The notes: generated by a model not told the origin, from the letters alone. DNA of 64,000 nucleotides from Bacteroides sp. ET71 (GCF_023336905.1 NZ_JAMBLS010000005.1:62001-126000), one strand, 5' to 3'. Counted from the first letter of the stretch, positions 52,841 through 61,102 are shown. Program-made: numbers and translations.

Positions 52841-53085
52841 TTCTGTATCTCCTGTTCCATTTCTTCATCACTGATGCTTAGTCCTTCGGCATCTTCCTGT
52901 AAGGCTTCATTGAGCAGTTGCTCCAGCAAATAGGCCGGCATTGCAGGCAGATTGTCTGCCAGTTCTTCGTTTTTTATGAGGTGGCATGCCGTTCCTAATC
53001 TGCTGAGCGCTTTCTCCGTATTGAAGTTGTTGATGATGTCGCGGAGCAATTCCATTTTATAGCGGGTAAGTTCAATGGTTGTCAT
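52834..53085 (-). CDS. Antitoxin of the kdsA-linked toxin
   Basis: 83 residues, helical, with T-R-Y-K-M-E-L-L-R-D-I-I-N-N-F-N at the start and an acidic tail D-E-E-M-E-Q-E-I-Q-K-W. Not obviously related to the 32403 antitoxin. Overlap with the downstream toxin start is typical of type II modules. Inserted between the lipid kinase and kdsA genes. Confidence 0.8.
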   Translation of the reverse strand: MTTIELTRYKMELLRDIINNFNTEKALSRLGTACHLIKNEELADNLPAMPAYLLEQLLNEALQEDAEGLSISDEEMEQEIQKW

Positions 53086-53124
53086 AATGATAGTTCTTTC
53101 TTGTGGGTTACATATCTCGGTTCT

Positions 53125-54048
53125 TTATGGGATAATCAGTGTGATGGCTTCGTGCAGGATGCCTATGTTCAGCGGGAAATGCCTGTCCAGGATGCGTCCG
53201 TCCAGGTCGACCACGGCGTTGCGAGCCCGCAGCACCTTCACCTCGCGGGTGCGGAAGGGCTTCACCAGCCGGTGGTTCAAAATACGCCCCTGGATGAGCA
53301 TCCACAGCCCGCCCCACAGTTGGCGCAGCTCCGGGCGGTAGATGACCGATACGTCCAGCCAGCCGTTGTAGGGCACGGCGCTGGGCACCTGCCCGTAGCC
53401 CGTGGCGCTGCCGATGCACACCGTCATGATGCGTCCGCGCACGTGCTCGCCGTTAATCTTCAGGTGCATGCGGTACAGCTTGCGTTCGAAGATGAGCGAC
53501 AGGAAGGCCATGAAGTACGACAGGTATTTCACGCCCCAGAACCGCTTGCATTGGTCGGTTGTCTTCACAATCCGGGCTCCCAGCCCGATGTTGATGGCGT
53601 TCAGGAAGTAGCGCGTCACGTGTTTCTGTCCGTCGTAATACTGGCACGTGCCCACGTCAATCTTGCGTCGTCGTCCGCGGATGAGGCAGTCCACCGCCTC
53701 GCGGTAGTCGTCGCTCATCTCCCAGTAGTCGGCAAAGTCGTTGCCGATGCCGTTGGGGATGATGCCCAGGGCAATGTCTTCTTTCCGCAGGACGTTGGAG
53801 CGCATGATGCCGTTGATGGCGTCGTTCAGCGCCCCGTCTCCTCCCACGATGACGATGGTGCGGTAGCCGTTGTTGGCCAGCACGCCGGCCAGCCTCTCCA
53901 CGGCGCCGAAGCCCTCGGACTGTACGTAGTCGTAGGCCACGCCCCGGCTGTCCATGTAGTCTTTTATCTCTTTCCAGCGCTTTTGCACCTTGCGGGTGCC
54001 GGCTTTGGGGTTGTAGATGATGCCCCATCTTTCGGGTTCTGTGTTCAT
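53125..54048 (-). CDS. Diacylglycerol kinase-family lipid kinase
   Basis: 307 residues from the ATG at 54048; a much longer overlapping frame (to 54702) runs through miaA and is not credible. DAG-kinase catalytic domain (about 1-135) with I-I-Y-N-P-K-A-G, the G-G-D-G-A-L-N-D nucleotide-binding motif and the I-P-N-G-I-G-N-D-F-A loop. The C-terminal beta-sandwich has the N-I-G-L-G-A region. Phosphorylates diacylglycerol or a related lipid. Start overlaps the miaA stop by 4 bp, so it is coupled. Confidence 0.93.
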   Translation of the reverse strand: MNTEPERWGIIYNPKAGTRKVQKRWKEIKDYMDSRGVAYDYVQSEGFGAVERLAGVLANNGYRTIVIVGGDGALNDAINGIMRSNVLRKEDIALGIIPNGIGNDFADYWEMSDDYREAVDCLIRGRRRKIDVGTCQYYDGQKHVTRYFLNAINIGLGARIVKTTDQCKRFWGVKYLSYFMAFLSLIFERKLYRMHLKINGEHVRGRIMTVCIGSATGYGQVPSAVPYNGWLDVSVIYRPELRQLWGGLWMLIQGRILNHRLVKPFRTREVKVLRARNAVVDLDGRILDRHFPLNIGILHEAITLIIP

Positions 54049-55004
54049 GTTCCCTCCGTAGGTTTGGTTGAGTAAGACGATGTTTCTTCTTCTGCCAGCA
54101 GTTGCCTGACGATGGCGACTTTCTCCGCCGTGGGCAGTGTGGCGTCTATCCAGTGTATGGTAAAGCCGCGCCGTTCCATGCCGCGGAACCAGGTCATCTG
54201 CCGTTTGGCAAACTGGTGGATGGCTGTCTCCAGCCCCCGCACCATTTCGTCGTAGGCCAGCCGGCCGGTGGCGTAGAGGGTGAGGAACTTGTACTCCAGC
54301 CCGTAGTACGTCAGGTCTTCCGGCGCGATGCCTTCGTCCAGCAGGCGGCGCACTTCGTTCACCATGCCTTCGTCCAAGCGTTGGCGCAAGCGCTGGCTGA
54401 TGCGGCTGCGGCGTTCGTCCCGCCCGATGCTGATGCCCACGATAAGGCTGTGCAACTGCGGGAAGGGGCGTTCTTCGACAGGTGCCTGGCGGTAATATTC
54501 TTCTATCTCGATGGCCCGGATGGCCCGTTTGGGCGTGTCCACGTCCGTCGTATTGTGCAACGTCTTGTAGGTCTTCAGCAGTTCGGTCAGCTCGTCCAGC
54601 GTCTTGCCAGCCAGGGCTGCCCGCAGGGCCGGGTTCTCCGGGACGGGCAACAGGCGGTAGCCCCGCAGCACGGCTTCCAGATACAGTCCCGTGCCGCCGC
54701 ACACGATGGGCAGGCGGCCGCGCGCCCTGATGTCGTCGTAAGCCTGCCGGAAGTCGCGCTGATACTCGAAGAGGTTGTACTTGGTGCCCGGCTCGGCGAT
54801 GTCGATAAGATGGTAGGGCATCCGTCGTCCGTCCACCACATAGTCATCCAGGTCTTTGCCCGTCCCCAGGTCCATGCGGCGGTACACCTGGCGCGAGTCG
54901 GCGCTGATGATTTCCGTGTCGAGTTCGGCTGCCAGGGCGGCTGCCAGCGTGGTCTTTCCTGATGCGGTGGGGCCTAATATGGCGATTAAATCTGGGGCAG
55001 GCAT
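54045..55004 (-). CDS. miaA: tRNA dimethylallyltransferase
   Basis: 319 residues from M-P-A-P-D-L; an ATG 36 codons earlier is spurious, since a -7 box lies at 55040. P-loop G-P-T-A-S-G-K-T near the N-terminus, A-D-S-R-Q-V-Y-R, and the late Q-M-T-W-F-R-G-M motif are the MiaA hallmarks. Modifies A37 of tRNAs reading UNN codons to i6A. The G-K-D-L-D-D-Y insertion differs from the usual loop; Bacteroidetes often carry two MiaA paralogues, so this may be the divergent one. First gene of the miaA-kinase-(TA)-kdsA operon. Confidence 0.93.
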   Translation of the reverse strand: MPAPDLIAILGPTASGKTTLAAALAAELDTEIISADSRQVYRRMDLGTGKDLDDYVVDGRRMPYHLIDIAEPGTKYNLFEYQRDFRQAYDDIRARGRLPIVCGGTGLYLEAVLRGYRLLPVPENPALRAALAGKTLDELTELLKTYKTLHNTTDVDTPKRAIRAIEIEEYYRQAPVEERPFPQLHSLIVGISIGRDERRSRISQRLRQRLDEGMVNEVRRLLDEGIAPEDLTYYGLEYKFLTLYATGRLAYDEMVRGLETAIHQFAKRQMTWFRGMERRGFTIHWIDATLPTAEKVAIVRQLLAEEETSSYSTKPTEGT

Positions 55005-55039
55005 AGAGTTCGTAGTGTGGTTGTTTTTGGTTACGCCAG

Positions 55040-55047
55040 CAAAGATA
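55040..55047 (-). promoter_or_regulatory. -7 box of the miaA operon
   Basis: Minus strand TATCTTTG fits TAnnTTTG, 36 nt before the miaA ATG. Confidence 0.6.
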
Positions 55048-55103
55048 ACGCAAAATCGGATAGAATGTGCAAAACTTCTGTCTAAAAAAAGCCGTTTGCC
55101 TGT

Positions 55104-55167
55104 CGTGTGCAAGGGGCATGGCTCGTGTGCGTCAGGAGCGTGCTGCGTGTGCGGAAGAACGAAGTGT
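55104..55167. repeat. 22-bp-type array upstream of miaA
   Basis: CGTGTGC occurs at 55104, 55124 and 55146 (spacings 20 and 22 bp), with GTGTGCGGAAG-like sequence shared with other arrays in the window. Confidence 0.6.
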
Positions 55168-55275
55168 TTGTTCCGCTGAAATGAAAAAGGACGTGAACGG
55201 GAGCCGTGCTTTTATTAAAATATGTTGTAAAACATACTTTTTGCGGGAATAATTTGCAGGTATCGCAAAAGTCCG

Positions 55276-55352
55276 TACCTTTGCAACGTGTTTTTCATGG
55301 TATTAGATTTAAGGTTAACAAAGGTTGGGCTCAGCGGAGCCCTTTTTTTATG
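55276..55352 (+). ncRNA. Small RNA candidate, copy 1 of a paralogous pair
   Basis: Promoter TTTG (55253) then 19 bp then TACCTTTG (55276). The predicted transcript starts near 55288 with a 36-nt block (55288-55323) identical to copy 2 at 58254-58289. A GGGCTC-AGCG-GAGCCC hairpin with seven T ends it at 55349. It is transcribed toward the convergent rsmE gene with no ORF of its own on this strand except M-V-L-D-L-R-L-T-K read from the shared block. The remaining 55353-55528 stretch holds no supportable gene; a 26-codon hydrophobic minus-strand frame (55374-55454) may be a gene remnant. Confidence 0.75.
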
Positions 55353-55528
55353 CCCGTACGCTTCCTATTCCCTTCAGAACTTGCAGAACAACGATACGAA
55401 GAACGGTGCACTCAGGTCGATGAGCTGGCCGTGGAAGATGGCCACCGGCAGCATCGCGGGATTACTGGATGCCCTCTGCCGGCAGCCATGTCAGCGGGCT
55501 GGCACGCGGGACGTCGCCCCGGTGCGGG

Positions 55529-56227
55529 TCACTGGTTTTTCAAGTTCAGGATGTGGCAGGCCACCAATGCCGCCGTCTCTGTCCGCAATCGCGAGGGACC
55601 CAGGCTGATGGGCGTGAACCCCGCTTCTGTGGCCAGGCGGACTTCCTCTTCGCTGAAGTCGCCCTCCGGCCCTATCAGCACCAAGGCATTTTCCCCCTTG
55701 CGCACCACGTCTTTCAGCGACGGCTTTTCACCTTTGTAGCAATGGGCAATGAACTTTTGTCCCTCGAAAGGCTGTGCGATGAAGGTCTTAAAGTCCGTCA
55801 TCTCGTTCAGCCGGGGTAGACGTGCCTTGAGCGATTGCTTGATGGCCGACACCAGAATCTTGGCAATGCGTTCGGTCTTGATGACCTTGCGCTCGGAAAA
55901 ACGGCAATTCAGGAACGTCAGCTCATCCAGCCCTATCTCGGTGGCTTTCTCGGCAAACCATTCGGTACGGTCCATGTTTTTGGTGGGCGCCATGGCGATG
56001 TGCAGATGCCCGCTCCACAAAGGGGCTTGCGGTTCAACCTCCAGAATGTCTACCAGGCAGCGCTTGTGGGCCGCCAGGCTGATGCGTGCGTGGTAGAAAT
56101 GGCCGACGCCGTCGGTCAGCATGATTTCGTCGCCGGCTTGCAGGCGTAGCACGCGCAACGCATGGGCGGCTTCTTCTTCCGGCAGCTCATGGACGGACTG
56201 GATGTCAGGAGTGTAAAAAATGTGCAT
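55529..56227 (-). CDS. rsmE: 16S rRNA (uracil-1498-N3)-methyltransferase
   Basis: 232 residues. An N-terminal PUA-like barrel (about 1-75) is followed by a SPOUT knot domain with A-T-E-I-G-L-D-E, L-I-G-P-E-G-D-F-S and the end P-S-R-L-R-T-E-T-A-A-L-V. Methylates U1498 in the ribosomal decoding region using SAM. 9 bp downstream of the DUF151 gene. Confidence 0.95.
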   Translation of the reverse strand: MHIFYTPDIQSVHELPEEEAAHALRVLRLQAGDEIMLTDGVGHFYHARISLAAHKRCLVDILEVEPQAPLWSGHLHIAMAPTKNMDRTEWFAEKATEIGLDELTFLNCRFSERKVIKTERIAKILVSAIKQSLKARLPRLNEMTDFKTFIAQPFEGQKFIAHCYKGEKPSLKDVVRKGENALVLIGPEGDFSEEEVRLATEAGFTPISLGPSRLRTETAALVACHILNLKNQ

Positions 56228-56236
56228 GGCGTAACG

Positions 56237-56800
56237 TTATGGGATGTGTAATTGTCTGAGACGGTCGCGCAAGACGGCGGCCTGCTCGTAGTTTTCTTCG
56301 TCGATGGCTTTTTGCAGAGCGGCCTTCAGCGCTTCCTCGTTCTGCTTCAGCAGTTCTTCTTCGCTCAGTTCCGCAGGCTCTTCATCCATAGGCGGGATAC
56401 ATTCTCTTTGCAAAAGGTCGTCGTATATCAGGACAGGAGCCCCCATGTGCAAGGCCAAAGCCACGGCATCGCTGGTGCGCGAGTCTATGCGCAAGAGTAT
56501 TTCACCCGAACGCAGGTATATATAAGTATAGAATATGCCTTTCTCGGCTTTGTAGATAAGCACACGCAACAAGCGGACTCCCAGCGCGTCCAGCACCGAT
56601 GCGAACAAGGCATGTGTCAGCGGGCGTGAAGGATGGATGCCGCGCAGTTCGAGCGCGATGGCTTGTGCTTCCGATGCGCCTATGATGACGGGTAACTGGC
56701 GTCTGCCGCCTACCTCGGTAAACAACAGATTGTAGGCTCCGTTTTGTTCATGGCTGGCGCTGAGGCTGTATACTTGCAGTTCTATTTTCTTTCTGTCCAT
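56237..56800 (-). CDS. DUF151 (bifunctional nuclease) protein with UVR motif
   Basis: 187 residues. The N-terminal DUF151 domain (about 1-130) has L-P-V-I-I-G-A-S-E-A-Q-A and the S-R-T-S-D-A-V-A-L-A motif, in a family described as DNase/RNase. The C-terminal UVR/UvrB-type helical hairpin (about 150-185) reads L-Q-K-A-I-D-E-E-N-Y-E-Q-A-A-x-L-R-D-R. A glutamate-rich linker joins them. Sits between the nucleoside permease and rsmE in one operon. Confidence 0.9.
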   Translation of the reverse strand: MDRKKIELQVYSLSASHEQNGAYNLLFTEVGGRRQLPVIIGASEAQAIALELRGIHPSRPLTHALFASVLDALGVRLLRVLIYKAEKGIFYTYIYLRSGEILLRIDSRTSDAVALALHMGAPVLIYDDLLQRECIPPMDEEPAELSEEELLKQNEEALKAALQKAIDEENYEQAAVLRDRLRQLHIP

Positions 56801-56816
56801 GCGTTTCCTTCCTTTC

Positions 56817-58067
56817 TTATAAGGTCTTCTCCGGAGTGTGCTTATAGCGGAACACTACGGTAAATACCAGAGCGAGCACCAGTGCGTAGGCGGCAAAAAT
56901 CATCCAGATGGGTGTCCACTCGCGGCTGATGACCCCTCCGCCTTCGGCATAGACGGAAAACATGTCTACCACGGCTCCGCTGGCATACCCGCCCACGAAA
57001 GCGCCGATGCCGTTGGTCATCATGAAAAACAGGCCTTGTGCACTGGCACGGATGCCGGAGTGTGCCTCCATTTCGGTGAACAGCGAGCCGGACACGTTGA
57101 AGAAATCAAAAGCCATGCCGTAGACAATCATCGAGAGGATGAGCATCCATAGCCCGTCGCCCGGGTTGCCCAGTCCGAAAAGTCCGAAGCGGAATACCCA
57201 GGCAAACATGCTGATGAGCATGACGCGCTTGATGCCGAAATGACGCAAGAAGAACGGTATGGCCAGGATGAACAGCGTTTCGCTCATCTGCGAGATGGAG
57301 AGCAGTATGACGGAGTGCTTGACGCCAAACGAATCGGCATATTCGGGGATGGAAGCGAACGAGCTGAGGAACGTGTCGCCGTATGTGTTCGTAATCTGAA
57401 GGGCAGCCCCCAAGAGCATGGAGAAGAGGAAGAAGATGGCCATCTTCTTTTGCTTGAACAGCACCAGCGCGTCCAATCCGAAGGCAGAGAGCCATGTCTT
57501 CTTCTCGTTACGTTCGGGCGGGCATGGGGGCAGGGTGAATGAGTATAAGCCTAAGACGGCGGCCGAGATAGCCGCCACATACAACTGGGCAGCGCTGTAT
57601 TTGAAGCCTGTCAAGTCTACCAGCCACATGGCACAAATAAATCCCACCGTGCCCCATACGCGTATGGGGGGGAAGTCTTTCACCAAGTCGAGCTTGTATT
57701 TCTCCAGAGCGTTGTATGAAACGGTGTTGGCCAGCGAGAGTGTCGGCATGTAGGCCAGCAGGTTGAACAGCATGGCCACGTACATCTGTTCGTAAGTGCT
57801 GGCTGTCGAGGCGTAGAACAAAGCACCTGCGCCTATCAGGTGGAGCAATCCGTACAGCTTTTCGGCGTTCATCCATTTGTCGGCTATGATGCCGGTGAGG
57901 CCTGGCATGAACAGGGCGGCTATGCCCATTGTCGCGAAAATTTTACCGATTTCTCCGCCTTCGAAGTGCAGTGTGTTGTTCATGTAGCTGCCTAACGAGA
58001 TAAGCCATGCACCCCATACGAAGAATTGCAGGAATTGCATGGCGGTTAGTCTTATCTTTATGTTCAT
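56817..58067 (-). CDS. NupG-type nucleoside:H+ symporter
   Basis: 416 residues, twelve predicted helices, MFS fold of the nucleoside symporter family. Typical starts I-R-L-T-A-M-Q-F-L-Q-F-F-V-W-G-A-W (4-20) and R-V-W-G-T-V-G-F-I (about 135) are present. Imports nucleosides by proton symport. Driven by TACATTTG at 58117; the small-RNA copy 2 terminates just upstream of it on the same strand. Start of the permease-DUF151-rsmE operon. Confidence 0.9.
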   Translation of the reverse strand: MNIKIRLTAMQFLQFFVWGAWLISLGSYMNNTLHFEGGEIGKIFATMGIAALFMPGLTGIIADKWMNAEKLYGLLHLIGAGALFYASTASTYEQMYVAMLFNLLAYMPTLSLANTVSYNALEKYKLDLVKDFPPIRVWGTVGFICAMWLVDLTGFKYSAAQLYVAAISAAVLGLYSFTLPPCPPERNEKKTWLSAFGLDALVLFKQKKMAIFFLFSMLLGAALQITNTYGDTFLSSFASIPEYADSFGVKHSVILLSISQMSETLFILAIPFFLRHFGIKRVMLISMFAWVFRFGLFGLGNPGDGLWMLILSMIVYGMAFDFFNVSGSLFTEMEAHSGIRASAQGLFFMMTNGIGAFVGGYASGAVVDMFSVYAEGGGVISREWTPIWMIFAAYALVLALVFTVVFRYKHTPEKTL

Positions 58068-58116
58068 AGGTGTATGTTTTTGACGGTTGTTGTTTCTACG
58101 TTCTTGCTATTCATTG

Positions 58117-58124
58117 CAAATGTA
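58117..58124 (-). promoter_or_regulatory. -7 box of nucleoside permease
   Basis: Minus strand TACATTTG fits TAnnTTTG, 50 nt before the ATG. Confidence 0.6.
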
Positions 58125-58218
58125 CGATGTTGATACAAAAAAAACAAGTCCGGGCGGGGGAAAAAGATGGAGGGCGGGAGAAGAAGCGAAGAGCGCCGGA
58201 GGCGGAAGCGGAGGGCAT

Positions 58219-58301
58219 AAAAAAAAGAAGGGTATCTATCCCAGACACCCAATCTTTGTTAACCTTAAATCTAATACCATGAAAAACACAGTGCAAAGGT
58301 A
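58219..58301 (-). ncRNA. Small RNA candidate, copy 2 of a paralogous pair
   Basis: On the minus strand a TACCTTTG box (58294-58301) precedes a transcript beginning near 58289 with the same 36-nt block as copy 1. A GGGTGTC/GATACCC hairpin (58230-58250) ends it, followed by a T-rich run. A 14-codon frame M-V-L-D-L-R-L-T-K-I-G-C-L-G reads from its ATG. It is upstream of the permease gene but terminates before that gene's own promoter. Confidence 0.75.
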
Positions 58302-58419
58302 AGCGTTTTATGTTATGCAGCATAATAAATGAGCAAAAATCTGCTTTTATTTAACTCTTATTAAGAAGGTGGACCGCTTTTATACACTTCTTTGCAAAAT
58401 CTGCCGTGTTTGAGGCCCA

Positions 58420-59604
58420 TTATTCCACATAAAGCACCAGTCCTTTCAGGTACTCGCCCTCCGGGTGGTAGATATTGACCGGATGGTCGGCGGGTTGGGT
58501 CAACTGGTGCAGGATGCGCACGCTGCGTCCCGACAGGGCGGCTGCCGTGAAGACTGCCGTGCGGAATTGCTCTTTGCTGACGGCCTGCGAGCAGGAGAAG
58601 GTAAAGAGTATGCCTCCCGGTCGGATTTTCTCGAAAGCGCGGGCGTTGAGCTTGCGGTATCCTTGCAGGGCGTTGTGCAGGGCGTCGCGGTGTTTGGCAA
58701 AGGCGGGAGGGTCCAGCACGATGAGGTCGTAGGTCTGGGCATCCATGCGGTCGAGAAACTTGAAGGCGTCTTCGGCGAAAGCCGTATGGCGCTCGTCGCC
58801 GGGGAAGTTCAGCCCGATGTTTTTGTTGGTCAGGTCGATGGCCTTGGCCGAACTGTCTACCGAGTGTACGGACAGGGCGTTGCCGCGCATGGCGTAGACG
58901 GAGAATCCGCCGGTGTAGCAGAACATGTTCAGCACCCGTCGTCCCCGGGCATAGCGTTCCAGCAGGGCGCGGTTTTCGCGTTGGTCCACGAAGAATCCTG
59001 TCTTTTGTCCTTTCAGCCAGTCTATGTGGAACTTCAGGCCGTATTCCGTGGCGATGTTGTCGGTGCTTCCTCCGCGCAGGAATCCGTTTTCGGGGAAGAG
59101 GTCGGCTTTGTAGGGCAGGGTGGTTTCTGACTTGTAGTAGATGTTGTCCACTTCTTCCTGCATCACGTCGGCCAGGGCTTCGGCAATGGCCATGCGGTCG
59201 AGGTGCATGCCGGCTGAGTGTGCCTGCATCACGGCGGTGCGGGCGTAGATGTCTATCACCAGTCCGGGCAGGTTGTCGCCTTCGCCGTGCACCAAGCGGT
59301 AGGTGTTGTTGTCTGTCCGTCCGATGAGTCCGATGCTGCGGCGCATTTCTTTGGCGGTCTGGAGTTTGCGCCGCCAGAAGTCGGTGTTTATCTCTTCTTC
59401 CTGGCGGAAGGAGAGCACACGCACGGCGATGCTGCCTATTTGGAAATGGCCTTTGGCTATGAACTGCCGGGCGGCGGTATAGACTTCGACTACTTCGCCT
59501 TCTTCGGGCTTGCCGTCTATGTGGGCGATGGCACCGGAGAATATCCATGGGTGGAAGCGTTTGAGTGATTCTTCCTTGCCGGGTTTCAGGTAGACTTTAT
59601 ACAT
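58420..59604 (-). CDS. Class I SAM-dependent 23S rRNA cytosine methyltransferase (RlmI-like)
   Basis: 394 residues from M-Y-K-V-Y-L-K-P; an upstream ATG would add 12 unrelated residues. An N-terminal PUA domain (about 1-80) is followed by an EEHEE linker region and a Rossmann methyltransferase domain. Motif I is V-L-N-M-F-C-Y-T-G-G-F-S-V-Y, and the catalytic motif L-D-P-P-A-F is followed by F-T-F-S-C-S-Q. RlmI modifies C1962 of 23S rRNA. Followed by the exonuclease gene. Confidence 0.92.
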   Translation of the reverse strand: MYKVYLKPGKEESLKRFHPWIFSGAIAHIDGKPEEGEVVEVYTAARQFIAKGHFQIGSIAVRVLSFRQEEEINTDFWRRKLQTAKEMRRSIGLIGRTDNNTYRLVHGEGDNLPGLVIDIYARTAVMQAHSAGMHLDRMAIAEALADVMQEEVDNIYYKSETTLPYKADLFPENGFLRGGSTDNIATEYGLKFHIDWLKGQKTGFFVDQRENRALLERYARGRRVLNMFCYTGGFSVYAMRGNALSVHSVDSSAKAIDLTNKNIGLNFPGDERHTAFAEDAFKFLDRMDAQTYDLIVLDPPAFAKHRDALHNALQGYRKLNARAFEKIRPGGILFTFSCSQAVSKEQFRTAVFTAAALSGRSVRILHQLTQPADHPVNIYHPEGEYLKGLVLYVE

Positions 59605-59614
59605 ATTGATGGAG

Positions 59615-60235
59615 TCAGTTAGGGTTATCTTTGTCTGCAATTTCGAAGTCGCCTGTACGTTTCAGTTCTTGCAGGCGGTTGTAGATGTTGAGGCAGGCCC
59701 AGGCATCGGTGGCGGCATAGAGTTTCTGGGGTTCGGTCAGGGTGTCTGCTTCCCAGTTGGTGAGGCGTTGTGCCTTGGAGATTTTCTCTCCAAACAGGAT
59801 GCCGTATATTTTTTGCAGGCTTTTGTCTTCGATGCCGAAGGTGCGGACGTATTCTTGCAGCTCGATGCAGGCGTGTGCTTCGAAAGGGGCACGCTTGTGC
59901 AGCATCATGAGGTCGTCTTTCAGCGAGAGTCCTATCTTGGTGATGTTGGGGCTTTCGAGCAGGTTGATGATGGGCAGGGTGAGGCCCGTCAGGTTGAGGC
60001 GGAACAGGAAGCAGTGGTCTTCGGACGATACTTGCAGCAGGGCCACTTTGTGTGGTTTGCCTTTGGAGAAGGAGGGGCGTGTTTCGCTGTCGATGCCCAC
60101 CATCGAGCATTGCCGCAGGAAGGTGACCGCCCGTTCTGCCTCCTGCGGGGTCTGCACCACGTGAATCTTTCCCGGGAAAGAGGCTTTGGGCAGGTCTTTC
60201 AATGCTTCTTTGTCAATAGTTCTTTTTATAATCAT
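59615..60235 (-). CDS. DEDD-family 3'-5' exonuclease domain protein
   Basis: 206 residues. The first catalytic pair D-x-E is V-G-I-D-S-E-T-R-P; I-G-L-S-L-K-D-D and the Y-A-A-T-D-A-W motif give the remaining Asp and Tyr, so all four acidic positions appear present. Resembles RNase D/WRN-type exonuclease domains acting on RNA or DNA 3' ends. 10 bp upstream of the methyltransferase gene; probably one unit with DUF5063 upstream. Confidence 0.9.
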   Translation of the reverse strand: MIIKRTIDKEALKDLPKASFPGKIHVVQTPQEAERAVTFLRQCSMVGIDSETRPSFSKGKPHKVALLQVSSEDHCFLFRLNLTGLTLPIINLLESPNITKIGLSLKDDLMMLHKRAPFEAHACIELQEYVRTFGIEDKSLQKIYGILFGEKISKAQRLTNWEADTLTEPQKLYAATDAWACLNIYNRLQELKRTGDFEIADKDNPN

Positions 60236-60246
60236 CGTCGGGTGGA

Positions 60247-60840
60247 TTAATGGAGTGGTTCCCTGTCGGGCTCGTCATAGAAGTCGGTGTCTGCTTCTGT
60301 GCCGTCTTCGTCGTTTTCGTCTTCGCTTTGGGTGTACCTTGTCTCGTGCAGGGCGCGCAGGGTGTTGACCAGTTTCTGCCCCCAGTAGAGGCGGAAGTTT
60401 TCTTGGCAGATGGCCAGGGCGTCGTGCATCGTCTGGTTCAGCCCCAGGCTGAAGACGAAGATGAAGTCTTTGACGTCTTGGTAGATGTCGGCCAGGTCTT
60501 CGGAGATGTAGCGGGTGATGGGCTGGTCGCTGTACTTCATGTCTTCGACGAATACGTCCAGGTAGTCGTCGCGTTCGGCCAGGATGGAGGCCAGTGTCAG
60601 GCGCAAGACCTCGTAGGTTTCTTCCGTCACGTAGTGTTCGGGTTCTTCGTCGCCCATCGGTTCGCAAGGGGGCAGCAACGTGGCCTTCAGATACAGCAGG
60701 GGCAGTATCTTCAGCATCGTGTCGACAAAAGTGGCGCGTCGCGTGCCTTCGGCCTGTTCCACGTATTTGCAGAATTCGGCGGCCACGGTGACGAACTCTA
60801 TGACGTTGCGGTCGAATATCGTTTGGCTTTCTTTTTCCAT
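60247..60840 (-). CDS. DUF5063 domain-containing protein
   Basis: 197 residues from M-E-K-E-S-Q at 60840; the longer frame to 61206 reads through a repeat and is rejected. Predominantly helical: I-E-F-V-T-V-A-A-E-F-C-K-Y-V-E near the start, then L-P-L-L-Y-L-K-A-T-L-L, W-G-Q-K-L-V-N-T-L-R-A-L-H and an acidic tail. Matches Bacteroidetes DUF5063; role unknown. First gene of a minus-strand group that includes the exonuclease and methyltransferase. Confidence 0.85.
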   Translation of the reverse strand: MEKESQTIFDRNVIEFVTVAAEFCKYVEQAEGTRRATFVDTMLKILPLLYLKATLLPPCEPMGDEEPEHYVTEETYEVLRLTLASILAERDDYLDVFVEDMKYSDQPITRYISEDLADIYQDVKDFIFVFSLGLNQTMHDALAICQENFRLYWGQKLVNTLRALHETRYTQSEDENDEDGTEADTDFYDEPDREPLH

Positions 60841-60859
60841 TTTCTGTTCTATTGTCTTG

Positions 60860-60867
60860 CAAAGGTA
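60860..60867 (-). promoter_or_regulatory. -7 box of DUF5063-exonuclease unit
   Basis: Minus strand TACCTTTG fits TAnnTTTG, 20 nt before the start, and excludes the longer reading frame. Confidence 0.6.
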
Positions 60868-61058
60868 ATGTAATTTGAGGGGAGTCGCAAATTTCGTTTT
60901 GACAAAGTTTTCTTTTCCCGTGGGCAAAGGTGCTGTCTGCTTGGGCTTTTCCCCCGCTGCGTGTGCTTGTGGAGGCGTCGGGGGCAGAAATCGTTTTTTT
61001 TCTTGCAAGCGTTCTTTGGGGGCCGTAGATGGGGTGGAAGAGCTGCGTCCTGCCGGCC

Positions 61059-61102
61059 CGTGCTTCGTGTGCGCAAGAGCCGTGCTTCGTGCGTACACGG
61101 GC
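61059..61102. repeat. Two-unit 22-bp array upstream of the cytidylate-kinase-like gene
   Basis: CGTGCTTCGTG is repeated at 61059 and 61081, exactly 22 bp apart; the 15-mer CGTGCTTCGTGTGCG also occurs at 23899. It sits in a 418-bp gene-free divergent intergenic region. Confidence 0.7.

Noticed and set aside
53125-54702. A 525-residue reading frame containing the lipid kinase
   Set aside because: Its first 218 residues run through miaA in another frame and are Arg/Pro/Gly-rich noise. The kinase begins at 54048, where the ATG overlaps the miaA stop.
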